DNA of 63,192 nt from positions 1 through 63,192 of the forward strand of contig JAPPBX010000110.1 in assembly GCA_026702755.1 (NCBI GenBank), written 5' to 3'. Source of the stretch: Candidatus Poribacteria bacterium (GTDB lineage Bacteria > Poribacteria > WGA-4E > WGA-3G). The notes beneath the pieces were generated by a model that saw nothing but the letters and a program-made list of their open reading frames with translations, had not been told where the DNA came from and did not search any database. This document shows, piece after piece, positions 8,523-16,894 of this stretch (the stretch's first letter is position 1; the number at the start of each line of letters is the position of its first letter). The position numbers were made by a program, and so were the translations under genes.

Positions 8523-9257
8523 TTAACCCAAAAACCGCGGCAAGATAACAGCCACCACATCCATTGTCATCGCGACAAGCCAGTGGATCGCCGCTCCATA
8601 GATAAATGAGCGAGTTTCCAGTGCCAGCACACCGAGCAAAACACCGGCAATGATTGAACCGAGTGCCTCCGGCAGTGGCTTGGAATAGTGCATCACAGCA
8701 AATGGAATCGTCTGTATCAAGATGCTGTAGTTCCCGAATTTCCGTTCCAATCCAAAGAGCATAAACCCACGGAAAAAGAATTCCCACGAGAACATGTAAA
8801 CACCATAGGCGAGTTGGTACGGTAGGAATGTCTGCCAACTATTTGCGACTACCTTGCAGAGCGGATACTTTGCTACAAACGGTGGATACGCGATGACCGC
8901 GAGAATGACCACTGGAATCATCAGAATCCACGCGATACCCGTCACACGCCAGCCGAGTTTCTGGTTTCCGAGTTGGATTCCGTAGTTACCCAGTTTCTCT
9001 TTTGTTCCAAATTTCGCGACGAGGGCAGGCACGAGTAACAACGTGAATGCCGTGATTAGAAACCAGTAGTAGTATGGGTAGCTTTCTGCCAGAGGTCCAG
9101 TTCCAAGGTATTCTGCGAAGTGGCGTTTGAAAAAACTCCGTCGACTGTAATACCTATGCAGTGTTAGCAATAACGAAGAGGCAAGCAGGATAACAGTCGC
9201 CTGCTGTTCCCAACCGCGTAGATACTTTTCTTTTAAACTCTGAAGGTGGAAGATCAT
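8523..9257 (-). CDS. CPBP-family intramembrane protease (Abi/CAAX-like), variant active site
   Basis: A 244-aa membrane protein with about six to seven hydrophobic segments. The three CPBP motifs are recognisable: motif 1 FSWEFFFRGF with E159 and R163, motif 2 FAVMHY with H190, and motif 3 IHWLVAMTMD with H225. The first glutamate of the usual EExxxR motif is replaced by W158, so the metal-activating glutamate of Rce1-type enzymes is not in its normal place. Family members process prenylated or other membrane substrates, and some are linked to bacteriocin immunity or abortive phenotypes. The gene lies next to the restriction-modification operon on the same strand but upstream of that operon's own promoter. 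Its own promoter is shared back-to-back with the GT9 gene. The substrate is unknown. Confidence 0.82.
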   Translation of the reverse strand: MIFHLQSLKEKYLRGWEQQATVILLASSLLLTLHRYYSRRSFFKRHFAEYLGTGPLAESYPYYYWFLITAFTLLLVPALVAKFGTKEKLGNYGIQLGNQKLGWRVTGIAWILMIPVVILAVIAYPPFVAKYPLCKVVANSWQTFLPYQLAYGVYMFSWEFFFRGFMLFGLERKFGNYSILIQTIPFAVMHYSKPLPEALGSIIAGVLLGVLALETRSFIYGAAIHWLVAMTMDVVAVILPRFLG

Positions 9258-9258
9258 C

Positions 9259-9287
9259 TTGACATCCCGTCAGTTTTACGATATTAT
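9259..9287 (+). promoter_or_regulatory. Rightward half of a symmetric divergent promoter (for the GT9 gene)
   Basis: TTGACA at 9259-9264 and TATTAT at 9282-9287 are 17 bp apart. A start near 9294 would leave about 100 nt before the GT9 start at 9396, and rules out a GT9 start as far left as 9246. The -10 lies inside the perfect palindrome ACGATATTATATCGT (9279-9293). Confidence 0.65.
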
Positions 9288-9311
9288 ATCGTGACTCGCA
9301 AAAATTTACAA
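9283..9311 (-). promoter_or_regulatory. Leftward half of the same divergent promoter (for the CPBP gene)
   Basis: On the minus strand TTGTAA (9311-9306) and TATAAT (9288-9283) are 17 bp apart. This -10 is the opposite strand of the rightward -10, so RNA polymerase bound here could initiate in either direction. The predicted start near 9276 lies about 20 nt before the CPBP ATG at 9257. Confidence 0.58.
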
Positions 9312-9395
9312 TTGATGGATGAGAGCGTGTACTACGGCATTTTTCGGTGTTCTGTGAGCACTGTTGGTGTCAGTGGATATGGTAGAAGTTTCAGT

Positions 9396-10412
9396 ATGCT
9401 ACAACCTGAGCAGGTCGATCGCATCTTAATCATCAGGCTGGCACCGCTCGGCGAAACGGTTTTAACAACGCCTGTTATCCGTGCCTTACGTCAGCATTTC
9501 CGAGATGCCTATATTGCTTACATGGTGGCACCGACGCGAGAGGATTTGGTATCTGCAAATCCACATCTGAATGAGGTGCTTACCTATCAGGCTTCGATAC
9601 CGAAGTTGATTTATCAACTTATTCAGCGTAAATTCCAAATAGCGATTGTGCTGCAACCGACGTTTCGTTTGGTTCTTCACACGTTTCTTGCGAGGATTCC
9701 GTTCCGTGTTGGATTTGAAACGAACACCGGCAGGAAGAAATTATTGAGTCTCGCAGTGCCGAATAACACAGCACAGCATGAAACACAACGCTATCTTGAT
9801 GTGGTTCGCGCAATGGGCATTGATGTAACAGACGATGAGCCGGAAGTGTTTGTTGACAGTGCAGGGAGGTCGTGGGTGAATGACTTTCTTGCAAATCAGA
9901 GGCTTGGTGATAATAAGCCTATTATTGGTCTCAATCCCGGAGCCGCGACTGCTTATCGCCGTTGGCATGCAGCGAACTTTGCTACCCTCGGAGATCAACT
10001 CTACGAGGCGTACGGTGCGCATATCATCATCACAACCGGACCACGGGAGAGCGAGTTGGCAGCTCAGGTGGCGGAGCAGATGGCGTATTCGCCTATTATT
10101 GTCAATCAGGTAACCCCGATGCAACTTACGGCACTCCTGCAGCGGTGTGATCTCTATATCAGCAACGATACGGGACCGATGCATCTCAGTACCGCTGTGA
10201 AGACCCCAACGATTGCCCTGTTTGGCGCATCAAACCTGATTCAATGGGCACCGCCGTGGGGTAGACACGCAGTGGTTGCGCGCGAAGCGTGTGAGTTTAT
10301 GAGAACATTATCTTCCAAGGAGTGGGACGACCACCCAGAGCGGGCACGCGAAAATCTTGAGACAATCACCCCGGATATGGTCATGAGGACGGTGGAGGAA
10401 TTAACATGGTGA
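9396..10412 (+). CDS. Glycosyltransferase family 9 (ADP-heptose:LPS heptosyltransferase-like)
   Basis: A 338-aa GT9 enzyme with two Rossmann-like halves. The N-terminal half opens with VDRILIIRLAPLGETVLTTP, the family hallmark. The C-terminal half carries IIGLNPGAA and the nucleotide-sugar site YISNDTGPMHLSTAVKTPTI. Members transfer heptose to the lipopolysaccharide core on the inner face of the cytoplasmic membrane, which implies an outer membrane or a related surface glycan. I chose the ATG at 9396 because it gives the normal family N-terminus and lies downstream of the promoter at 9259-9287; an earlier in-frame ATG at 9315 is possible. The following gene overlaps its stop by 7 bp. The sugar donor is not provable from sequence. 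Confidence 0.87.
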   Translation: MLQPEQVDRILIIRLAPLGETVLTTPVIRALRQHFRDAYIAYMVAPTREDLVSANPHLNEVLTYQASIPKLIYQLIQRKFQIAIVLQPTFRLVLHTFLARIPFRVGFETNTGRKKLLSLAVPNNTAQHETQRYLDVVRAMGIDVTDDEPEVFVDSAGRSWVNDFLANQRLGDNKPIIGLNPGAATAYRRWHAANFATLGDQLYEAYGAHIIITTGPRESELAAQVAEQMAYSPIIVNQVTPMQLTALLQRCDLYISNDTGPMHLSTAVKTPTIALFGASNLIQWAPPWGRHAVVAREACEFMRTLSSKEWDDHPERARENLETITPDMVMRTVEELTW

Positions 10413-11893
10413 AGTCTGAACGGGACCAGATTGAGGATTTGGATGCACAATCCATCAGAAATTATCTTGTCTATATCCGCACCAGAATGTATCGGCAGAC
10501 ACTTTTGCAGACAATCACATCTGCTTTGTTCTGTGGGCTTATTCTGCTTACGATTCTGTTTTTTTTTGACCGAGTAATCTTACTGCCGATGCAGGTGTCA
10601 ACTGTCAGTTGGCTTACCATGTTTGTGGCGGTAATTATAGGTATCTGCCTCAGTGTCAGACATCGGACGGATTTGCTATCTGTGGCGCGTACGGTTGATC
10701 AAAAAATGGAGCTTGATGAACGACTTAGCACAGCATTCGAGTTAATGCAAACCAATCCTCAAGGCGAGTTCGCGCAACTTCAAATCCAAGATACTGCGGA
10801 GGCAGTATTGACCTTAGACGTCGCAGAGATAAGTCCGTATGGTATTCCAAAGTTCTTGAAACTATTTCCAGTTCCACTTTTGCTGATTGGACTCTCTTTC
10901 ACCGTTCCCACCTTTTATGAGGTGCCGAAACCACTGACGGAGGCACAGCAGCAGGCGTTGGATAGAACAACTCAACGTCTTGAAGGGAAACAGGTTGAAA
11001 ATTCTACGCTACAGGCGCGAATCAGTGAAACAGTGAATAAGTTAAAAACCGCAACAGATCTTGACACAGCACAAAGACATCTCAGCAGCCTCAAAAAAGA
11101 AGTTCGCAAACAGCAATCAACGCAGAATACTATCACCGAAGCCACAGAAGCGAGCCAAAGTTTTCAAGGTATGGCTGCCGACCAGTTCGCAGCAGAACTG
11201 AAAGCACTCATTGAACAGGATGAGATACCACCAGAACTTCAAGCGGAACTTATGAATATTTTTGAACGTTTGGCTGAGAGACTACCGAAGGGTACCCTCA
11301 GCGATTCACTAAACCAGATTCAAGGGAAGGCAGTCACGCCAGAGACGTTGCGGGATATCATTGCTGCACTTGAGGATATGGAAAAATCGGTGGACTTGGC
11401 GCAATTGGAGGCGCAGCTCGCGGCAAGTCAGAAGGATTTAGCATTGGCAACTATTGCACCTGAAACCTCAGAAGGTGGTGTTGCCAATACCGATGGTGCA
11501 CCTGGACAAGACGCAGGGACAAGCGAGGTGCAAGGTACTCGTGAAAATGCCTCAAATTCGGAAGCACAGACAACCGATGTGGGTGAAATGGGGAACGAAA
11601 CAGACACTGAAAATTCTACAACACCGTTGACTGGTGAGGAAGCATCTGCCTCACCAATTGACGGAGAACAATTGACACTTACGGCAGAGACCTCTGGCAC
11701 CGCTGAGAGTTTTTCTGGTGTCTTTACGGGTGAGACTCGTGACAATGCGCCTGTCTATTTACCTTTCAGCGATGTGGTCCTCAACGCTGAGCGTGCGTAT
11801 GCTGAAGCCATAGAAAATAACCGTATTCCTGTCCGATATCAGGCACAGATTAAAGCCTATTTGGAGGCACTTTCCAGAGACAATGAAAAATAA
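10406..11893 (+). CDS. Membrane-anchored coiled-coil protein of unknown function
   Basis: A 495-aa protein I do not recognise as a named family. It has two hydrophobic segments near residues 35-55 and 65-85, and a third near 150-168. A long helical region follows, rich in Gln, Glu and Lys (about residues 175-350) and likely a coiled coil. Residues about 350-440 are a Ser/Thr/Glu/Gly/Asn-rich, probably disordered linker. The last 45 residues are again ordered (YLPFSDVVLNAERAYAEAIE). The layout resembles DUF4175-like membrane proteins encoded near MoxR/BatA-type gene sets, but that link is weak. It overlaps the GT9 gene by 7 bp and the VTT gene by 11 bp, so the three are co-transcribed, hinting at an envelope role. 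Confidence 0.75.
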   Translation: MVKSERDQIEDLDAQSIRNYLVYIRTRMYRQTLLQTITSALFCGLILLTILFFFDRVILLPMQVSTVSWLTMFVAVIIGICLSVRHRTDLLSVARTVDQKMELDERLSTAFELMQTNPQGEFAQLQIQDTAEAVLTLDVAEISPYGIPKFLKLFPVPLLLIGLSFTVPTFYEVPKPLTEAQQQALDRTTQRLEGKQVENSTLQARISETVNKLKTATDLDTAQRHLSSLKKEVRKQQSTQNTITEATEASQSFQGMAADQFAAELKALIEQDEIPPELQAELMNIFERLAERLPKGTLSDSLNQIQGKAVTPETLRDIIAALEDMEKSVDLAQLEAQLAASQKDLALATIAPETSEGGVANTDGAPGQDAGTSEVQGTRENASNSEAQTTDVGEMGNETDTENSTTPLTGEEASASPIDGEQLTLTAETSGTAESFSGVFTGETRDNAPVYLPFSDVVLNAERAYAEAIENNRIPVRYQAQIKAYLEALSRDNEK

Positions 11894-12557
11894 CATCATT
11901 AAAATTGTAGTTACTGTCGGCATCGTTGCGATCGTTTATCTCGTGTTGAGGCACTATGGCATAACAGACGATATTCGGTTGGAAAACGTACCAAAAATCA
12001 AAACATGGGTGGCGAGTTTTGGAAGGATAGCACCCTTCGTCTACATCGGACTCTACCTTGTATCTACTGTCTTTTTTCTCCCTGGCACTCCGGTAACCGT
12101 ATTAGCGGGGTTCGTCTTTGGACCCTTGTGGGGTGTTTTCTACGCTTCTATAGCCTCTATTATCTCCGTCTCTGTTGCTTTTCTCATTGCACGCTATGTT
12201 GCCCGCGGCATTGTTGAGAATTGGGTCAAGGACAACGCACAATTCCGAAAAATAGATGAACAGGTTGAGGAACAGGGATGGCGCATCTTGATGTTTACAC
12301 GTTTGGTCCCCATATTTCCGTTTAACCTTCAAAACTATGCTTATGGACTCACCAGTATTCGGTTCACCACTTATGTCCTTGTCTCCGCGATTTTTATGTT
12401 ACCGGGAACGGCGGTGTTGGTCCAATTCGGGGGCGCGTTTGTCAGTGGTGAGGGCAATATTGGTAAGACGATCCTCTATCTCGGAATTGCTGGTGTGTTG
12501 ATGCTCTTACTCTCGTTGATTCCGAGATTTCTACGAAAAAACCAAACGAAATTGTAG
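11883..12557 (+). CDS. TVP38/TMEM64 (VTT/DedA-like) membrane protein
   Basis: A 224-aa integral membrane protein with about five hydrophobic segments. The central VTT (SNARE-associated) region contains FLPGTPVTVLAGFVFGPLWG and ARYVARGIVENW, followed by FTRLVPIFPFNLQNYAYGLT with the conserved Arg and the F/P-rich re-entrant segment. DedA/VTT proteins move lipids or support membrane homeostasis, and some flip undecaprenyl phosphate or phosphatidylethanolamine. It overlaps the preceding coiled-coil gene by 11 bp. Its stop is one base from the converging CCA gene stop. The family is certain enough; the lipid substrate is unknown. Confidence 0.85.
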   Translation: MKNNIIKIVVTVGIVAIVYLVLRHYGITDDIRLENVPKIKTWVASFGRIAPFVYIGLYLVSTVFFLPGTPVTVLAGFVFGPLWGVFYASIASIISVSVAFLIARYVARGIVENWVKDNAQFRKIDEQVEEQGWRILMFTRLVPIFPFNLQNYAYGLTSIRFTTYVLVSAIFMLPGTAVLVQFGGAFVSGEGNIGKTILYLGIAGVLMLLLSLIPRFLRKNQTKL

Positions 12558-12558
12558 T

Positions 12559-13890
12559 TCAAAGCAAGCGATTAGACGATTGAATTAACGCTGCTACGGC
12601 AGCGAGTGCTTCCTCACGAGTTCGGATTTCGCCATCAAACTGACGTTCTTCAATCTGTTCTAAGAGATCGCCAATCTGTTTACCTTCTTTCAATTGGAAA
12701 ATTTGAATCAAATCCTTTCCGGTGATGAGCCTACCCTGTTTACAGACCGGTAGGATATGTTTATAGTAAATGTTAGCGATCTCTTTGAGAAGTGCTGCAT
12801 TGATTGAATCTGATGCTGCCGCATAGAGAAGCACACCACACCAATCCGACCTATAACTTCTGAGAAAGCGAATAATCTGTTTCTGTGTCAGATGTTGGCT
12901 TGCCTCTTTAAGTTGTTTGCCGCCCACGATGAGATGTCCTATGAACTGGGTCGCTTTTTGGCTCAGTCGGAGGCGTTTGCCAATATTACCTGGGTCATCT
13001 GCTAAAAGAAGACTGAGCTTAATCAGTGAACCACGGTTGACCCCCATGCCTAATTCCGCTTTGAGATAGCCATTAATTTCGTTGTAATAAGGGCTGAGTG
13101 CCTTCGGAATTGGGGTTTCCTCGAAAATCTCAAGTGGACTCCAAGATTTATTTATGTTCGGAACGACTTGTGTGAGTAGTTCGGCTGCTTCCATTTGCTG
13201 TAGATACAGATGTGCCCCCTTAACATTGAGAATTTTCATTAATTCATCACGGCATCGTTCCGCTGCTATGTTAGAAAGTAAGGAGCTGTGCTTTTTTACC
13301 AGATGTATTGCGTTTTGAGATATTTTGAAATCCAACTGCGCCGCGAATCTGTAAATTCGTAGAAGGCGGATCGGATCCTCGCGCACTACCTTCTCGCTCG
13401 GAAATTGGAGCAGCCCTGCCGCTAAGTCGTTCATACCACCACACGGGTCAATTACATGAAGCGGGTTTTGCTTACACGCACTGTTTGCAGCTGCCTCCGC
13501 ATTTTCAAACGCAATAGCCATCGCGTTGATTGTCAGATCCCGCAAACATAGATCCTCGGTAAGCGATGCAGCGCGGAATTGTACGAAATCCATGCTGGGT
13601 TGTGGTGTCTGTGGAATGTCGTGCTGCTTGACAATCACGCGGGCAGTGGATGGGTTCTCTTCCAGCGCAATGCAGGTTGCTCCGATACTTGTCGCAAAGG
13701 CTTTGGCAAATTGGATTGCATCCGAAGCCAACGCAAAATCAACATCTGTTGTCTGCCGTCTCAACAATAAATCCCTCACGCTGCCACCAACAAAATACAG
13801 TTGCACGTCTCGTTCTTTTGCGAAAGTACTCAGTGCTTGTATGGTGTGATTGCTAAATAGTTCTTTGAGGAACTCTACTGTTGTCCGCAT
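12559..13890 (-). CDS. cca: Class II CCA tRNA nucleotidyltransferase / poly(A) polymerase family
   Basis: A 443-aa nucleotidyltransferase that adds or repairs the CCA end of tRNAs. The N-terminal catalytic head has FVGGSVRDLLL followed by the metal-binding DVDF, and later LRDLTINAMAI. The neck region has EDPIRLLRIYRFAAQLDFKI, then an RNA-binding helical body. The C-terminal part is divergent and no HD phosphohydrolase motif is seen. A much longer open frame exists upstream, but the ATG at 13890 overlaps the stop of the YdjM-like gene (TAATG) and gives the normal family N-terminus, so I place the start there. A poly(A) polymerase function cannot be excluded by sequence alone. Confidence 0.88.
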   Translation of the reverse strand: MRTTVEFLKELFSNHTIQALSTFAKERDVQLYFVGGSVRDLLLRRQTTDVDFALASDAIQFAKAFATSIGATCIALEENPSTARVIVKQHDIPQTPQPSMDFVQFRAASLTEDLCLRDLTINAMAIAFENAEAAANSACKQNPLHVIDPCGGMNDLAAGLLQFPSEKVVREDPIRLLRIYRFAAQLDFKISQNAIHLVKKHSSLLSNIAAERCRDELMKILNVKGAHLYLQQMEAAELLTQVVPNINKSWSPLEIFEETPIPKALSPYYNEINGYLKAELGMGVNRGSLIKLSLLLADDPGNIGKRLRLSQKATQFIGHLIVGGKQLKEASQHLTQKQIIRFLRSYRSDWCGVLLYAAASDSINAALLKEIANIYYKHILPVCKQGRLITGKDLIQIFQLKEGKQIGDLLEQIEERQFDGEIRTREEALAAVAALIQSSNRLL

Positions 13891-14507
13891 TAGTTTGTTT
13901 GCGCCTTTTTTCGTTGTGCTTTTCGGGAACGAAATAGGATACCATCGAGGTGGAGATGCGACGCATAGCCGATGAAACTTGCTACATAGAATGGCACCCC
14001 GCTCCGCAGGGTGTCCGTGAGTCCATCCCATTCTACCAATGCATTGAATAGGTCTACGAGATTACCATTTGTTGCCCATTCTGAATGTGCGGAATAAATC
14101 GGAATTAACAGAAACACGCTGGGGAGCAAAATCATCGTAATTCTGGCGTGTGTCCATCCACGATGTTTGCTCATAATCGGGAGCATCGCGAATAAACCTA
14201 ATAACGCAGATTCCAGATACTTTTGCAGAAAAACGATCAGAACCAGATTCACTGCAAACAACACACTATAAAATATCTTTTGGCTCTTGCTTTTGATATC
14301 GACATCTGGCCACAATCCGAACAGCACTGCGACAGCAAAACAGCCGATGATTTTTAAAGGTGCTGCTATCGGTGGAATAGTCAGGTTCCACCCTTGCGCT
14401 ACGCCATCATGAAAGATTGGAACGGCGAAGGTAGCGATAAGCGAGATGACGAAGAAGGTACTATAGGCGACTAATCCACCGATCCAGTGTTCACGAAACA
14501 TGCTCAT
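13890..14507 (-). CDS. YdjM-like membrane-bound metal-dependent hydrolase (DUF457)
   Basis: A 205-aa polytopic membrane protein with about five hydrophobic segments. Conserved polar motifs sit between them: FGLWPDVDIKSKSQ, HRGWTHA and GYASHLHLDG. These Asp and His clusters are the family signature and are thought to bind metal. E. coli YdjM is an SOS-regulated inner-membrane member; its substrate is unknown. The stop overlaps the cca start by one base, so the two genes form an operon. A TATAAT at 14520-14515 on the minus strand would place transcription start almost at the ATG, so the leader may be very short; no good -35 is seen there. Confidence 0.78.
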   Translation of the reverse strand: MSMFREHWIGGLVAYSTFFVISLIATFAVPIFHDGVAQGWNLTIPPIAAPLKIIGCFAVAVLFGLWPDVDIKSKSQKIFYSVLFAVNLVLIVFLQKYLESALLGLFAMLPIMSKHRGWTHARITMILLPSVFLLIPIYSAHSEWATNGNLVDLFNALVEWDGLTDTLRSGVPFYVASFIGYASHLHLDGILFRSRKAQRKKAQTN

Positions 14508-14665
14508 GAAAGATATTATAACGTAACTTATGCAAAAATAAAAATCACTTTCTGGACATCAGGCAGAGTGATTCAGTTTTCTTATGATTTTATGTCAGAA
14601 GTCGCGATCAGGAAATTGCTCCTACAGAAAGATTGAATACCATTGGAGTGTTATTATTTTAAAAT

Positions 14666-14694
14666 TTGACTTTTCGTACACAGTATGATACAAT
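14666..14694 (+). promoter_or_regulatory. Distal sigma-70-type promoter of the rimP-nusA cluster
   Basis: TTGACT (14666-14671) and TACAAT (14689-14694) are separated by 17 bp. It lies about 320 bp upstream of rimP, so it could drive the cluster with a long leader or a small RNA ending before the second promoter. Confidence 0.5.
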
Positions 14695-14809
14695 TGTACT
14701 ATATCCTGTTGGGTGCGGGCGTTTGAAGGATTGCAGTTTGTGTTTGTCATTGAGTTTTTTCAAACACGCTGATTTTTGCTCACAAAATTGAGTTGACTGA
14801 CTAATTGGC

Positions 14810-14838
14810 TTGACTAAAAGAAGGAAAACGGGTATTAT
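14810..14838 (+). promoter_or_regulatory. Proximal sigma-70-type promoter of the rimP-nusA cluster
   Basis: TTGACT (14810-14815) and TATTAT (14833-14838) are separated by exactly 17 bp, a better match than the distal site. A second TTGACT lies at 14793-14798. The predicted start is near 14845. Confidence 0.62.
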
Positions 14839-15019
14839 GTAACAATATGAGGTAGATGGGCGAGAATTAATACCCCTGTTGCTTTGACATCGGTAGTAGT
14901 CGTAAAGTGCAGTCCTTGGTTTACCTATTCCTCTCAACTGTGCGCTGCGACATTAAAATGAACCGCGAAGAACCTCTGCTGTTGGGATGTATCGCGTTTT
15001 TTTTATATTTTATATAAAT

Positions 15020-15469
15020 ATGACAACAGCTGAGAAAAACGCTATTATTGAGATGTTAGCACCAATGCTTGATTTGGATGGCATTGAGCTTGTAGATGTT
15101 GAAGTACATGCGCAGACATTGCGCCTCCTCATCCACAAACCCGATGGGCTTTCGGTGAGGGATTGCCAAATGGTGAATCAAACCGTACGTCCAGTTTTAG
15201 AAGTGCATGAGCATTTGGCAAGTTACGCACAGTTAGAGGTTGCTTCGCCGGGCATAGATAGACCTTTAAGAACTGCTAAAGATTTCCAGCGAAATTGCGG
15301 GCGAGCGGTTCAGATAGAAGTCATCTCAAAGGACGGAGGGAAGCGTGAGGTACAAGGCACCGTTGTAGAAGTACACTCTGGGAAGGTAGTCTTGGAGGTG
15401 TCTAACGGAAAGTCTATCTCCGTTAAGATTTCGCAAATTCTCAATGCACACATACAACTGATGTGGTAA
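15020..15469 (+). CDS. rimP: Ribosome maturation factor RimP
   Basis: A 149-aa RimP, which assists 30S subunit assembly at the 16S rRNA 3' minor/central pseudoknot region. The N-terminal alpha/beta domain contains LDGIELVDVEVHAQTLRLLI, and the family signature YAQLEVASPGIDRPLRTAKDF follows at the domain junction. The C-terminal SH3-like barrel ends with KISQILNAHIQL. I start at the ATG at 15020, which gives the usual MTTAEK-type beginning; an in-frame ATG at 14987 would add 11 hydrophobic residues not typical of the family. Neither start has a strong ribosome site. It heads the conserved rimP-nusA-infB cluster. Confidence 0.9.
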   Translation: MTTAEKNAIIEMLAPMLDLDGIELVDVEVHAQTLRLLIHKPDGLSVRDCQMVNQTVRPVLEVHEHLASYAQLEVASPGIDRPLRTAKDFQRNCGRAVQIEVISKDGGKREVQGTVVEVHSGKVVLEVSNGKSISVKISQILNAHIQLMW

Positions 15470-15540
15470 TCAGCAAGAGTCAAGGGTGTAGACTGCAAGC
15501 CGATATAAGAAAATTGGAAAGGAGCACGCGGACTGAACCG

Positions 15541-15568
15541 ATACAGGCTGCTATTCGCTAGCCTGTAT
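15541..15568 (+). promoter_or_regulatory. Perfect 9-bp hairpin in the rimP-nusA gap
   Basis: ATACAGGCT (15541-15549) and AGCCTGTAT (15560-15568) form a perfect stem with a 10-nt loop, ending 27 bp before the nusA start. No U-run follows. It could be an RNA-processing or regulatory hairpin; nusA leaders are often controlled, but no function is shown by the sequence. Confidence 0.4.
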
Positions 15569-15595
15569 AGAAAGGTGCCGCGGATATCAATTATT

Positions 15596-16894
15596 ATGTT
15601 AGAGAACCTCCAAAACGCTATTCGTCAAAATACAGCGCAGACGGATCTGCCAGAACAAGTCTTTGTTGAGGCGATAGAAGAGGCACTTCGCGCTGCTGCA
15701 CGCCGAGTTTACGGTGCCGATGCCAACATTTCTGTTGAAGTTAATTTAGAAAAAGGGGATATACGTTGCTATGTTCCTAAAAAAGTCGTTAATATTATGC
15801 GCGATTTCTCCACAGAGATTCCGATTGAGGAAGCCGTGAAACTTCAGGAAGATGTTGAACTCGGTCAGATGCTAAAGGTCGAAATCAACCCGAGTGATTT
15901 TGGACGGATCCCCGCACAATTGGCAAAGCAAATCCTTTTCCAAAAAATAAAGCAGGCGGAACGAGAGAAAATCTATGAGGAATTTGCTGGACGAGAAGGT
16001 GAGGTTGTCACCGGTTATGTCCAGCGTTTTGAACGCGGTGGTATCGTCTTGGACCTTGAACAGACAGAGGCATTTTTACCACCGCGAGAGATACCGCGTT
16101 CACAAAATTACGAACGTGGTAAGCGGTTGCAGTGTTTAATTTTGTCGGTAAAAAGTGAAACGCGCGGTGCTCCTATCATCGTATCCCGAACACATCGCGA
16201 TCTTGTCACAATGCTCTTTGAACAAGAGGTACCCGAAATCTATGAAGGGCAGGTCCGTGTTATGGCGGTTGCACGTGATCCGGGCAATCGCGCAAAAGTT
16301 GCTGTCTTAGCAACTGAAGAAGGTATTGATGCTATTGGGACGTGTGTTGGGGTCAAGGGAATTCGGGTCCAAACTATTACTGGTGAGCTTGATGGTGAAA
16401 GAATAGACGTGCTTGACTGGAGCGAGGATCCGAGTGTCTTCATCGCTAACGCTTTGGGGCATGTTTCTGTGCGTAGGGTGGAACTCAATGAGGAAGACAG
16501 AAGTGCTCGCGTGGTTGTACCGGACAATGAACTCTCCTTGGCGATCGGGCAACGCGGGCAGAATGCAAGGCTCGCTGCAAAATTAACGGGTTGGAAGGTT
16601 GACATAAAGGGTGAGTCCGAAACAACTGTTTCGATTGACGAACTTTTTAAACCTGTTGAGGAAGAAGAGAATCCTGATGTAGCAGCTGAGAGTCCACCGG
16701 ATACCTCGGAAGAGGAGGCAGATGCAAGTACGCTTACGCAGGAATCTGAGGCAACAAATTCTGAACAGGTAGTAAGTTCAGCAGAGGATGACCAAGAAGA
16801 TGCCGATACGGAGATTTTTGAAGCGGAAGCAGCGGACGTAACCAGTGAAAATGTGCCTGTCGTTGATGCCGACGAGGATTTTGAAACAGAGTGA
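15596..16894 (+). CDS. nusA: Transcription termination/antitermination factor NusA
   Basis: A 432-aa NusA. Order: N-terminal RNA polymerase-binding domain (residues 1-125), S1 domain (about 130-195, REGEVVTGYVQRFERGGIVL), KH1 (about 225-290, GTCVGVKGIRVQTITGELDG), and KH2 (about 295-345, NELSLAIGQRGQNARLAAKL). After KH2 the protein continues as about 85 residues rich in Glu, Asp, Ser and Thr rather than the AR repeats found in E. coli. I start at the ATG at 15596 (MLENLQNAI), which fits the family better than the one 21 bp upstream. Oddly, the frame stays open for 14 further acidic codons after the TGA, up to TAA at 16937-16939. It binds RNA polymerase and RNA to modulate pausing. Confidence 0.93.
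   Translation: MLENLQNAIRQNTAQTDLPEQVFVEAIEEALRAAARRVYGADANISVEVNLEKGDIRCYVPKKVVNIMRDFSTEIPIEEAVKLQEDVELGQMLKVEINPSDFGRIPAQLAKQILFQKIKQAEREKIYEEFAGREGEVVTGYVQRFERGGIVLDLEQTEAFLPPREIPRSQNYERGKRLQCLILSVKSETRGAPIIVSRTHRDLVTMLFEQEVPEIYEGQVRVMAVARDPGNRAKVAVLATEEGIDAIGTCVGVKGIRVQTITGELDGERIDVLDWSEDPSVFIANALGHVSVRRVELNEEDRSARVVVPDNELSLAIGQRGQNARLAAKLTGWKVDIKGESETTVSIDELFKPVEEEENPDVAAESPPDTSEEEADASTLTQESEATNSEQVVSSAEDDQEDADTEIFEAEAADVTSENVPVVDADEDFETE

Larger units (their letters stand above)
14508..15019. other. 512-bp divergent gap with tandem promoters for the rimP cluster
   Basis: No convincing gene is seen. A 92-codon minus-strand open frame here has no family resemblance and no ribosome site. 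The gap holds the start region of the leftward ydjM-cca unit and two good rightward promoters, listed separately. From the nearer promoter the rimP leader is about 175 nt, and from the farther one about 320 nt. I see no tRNA or recognised riboswitch in it. Confidence 0.6.

Noticed and set aside
14659-14937. 92-codon minus-strand frame upstream of rimP
   Set aside because: Codon content unlike neighbours, no ribosome site, and it lies over two good plus-strand promoters.
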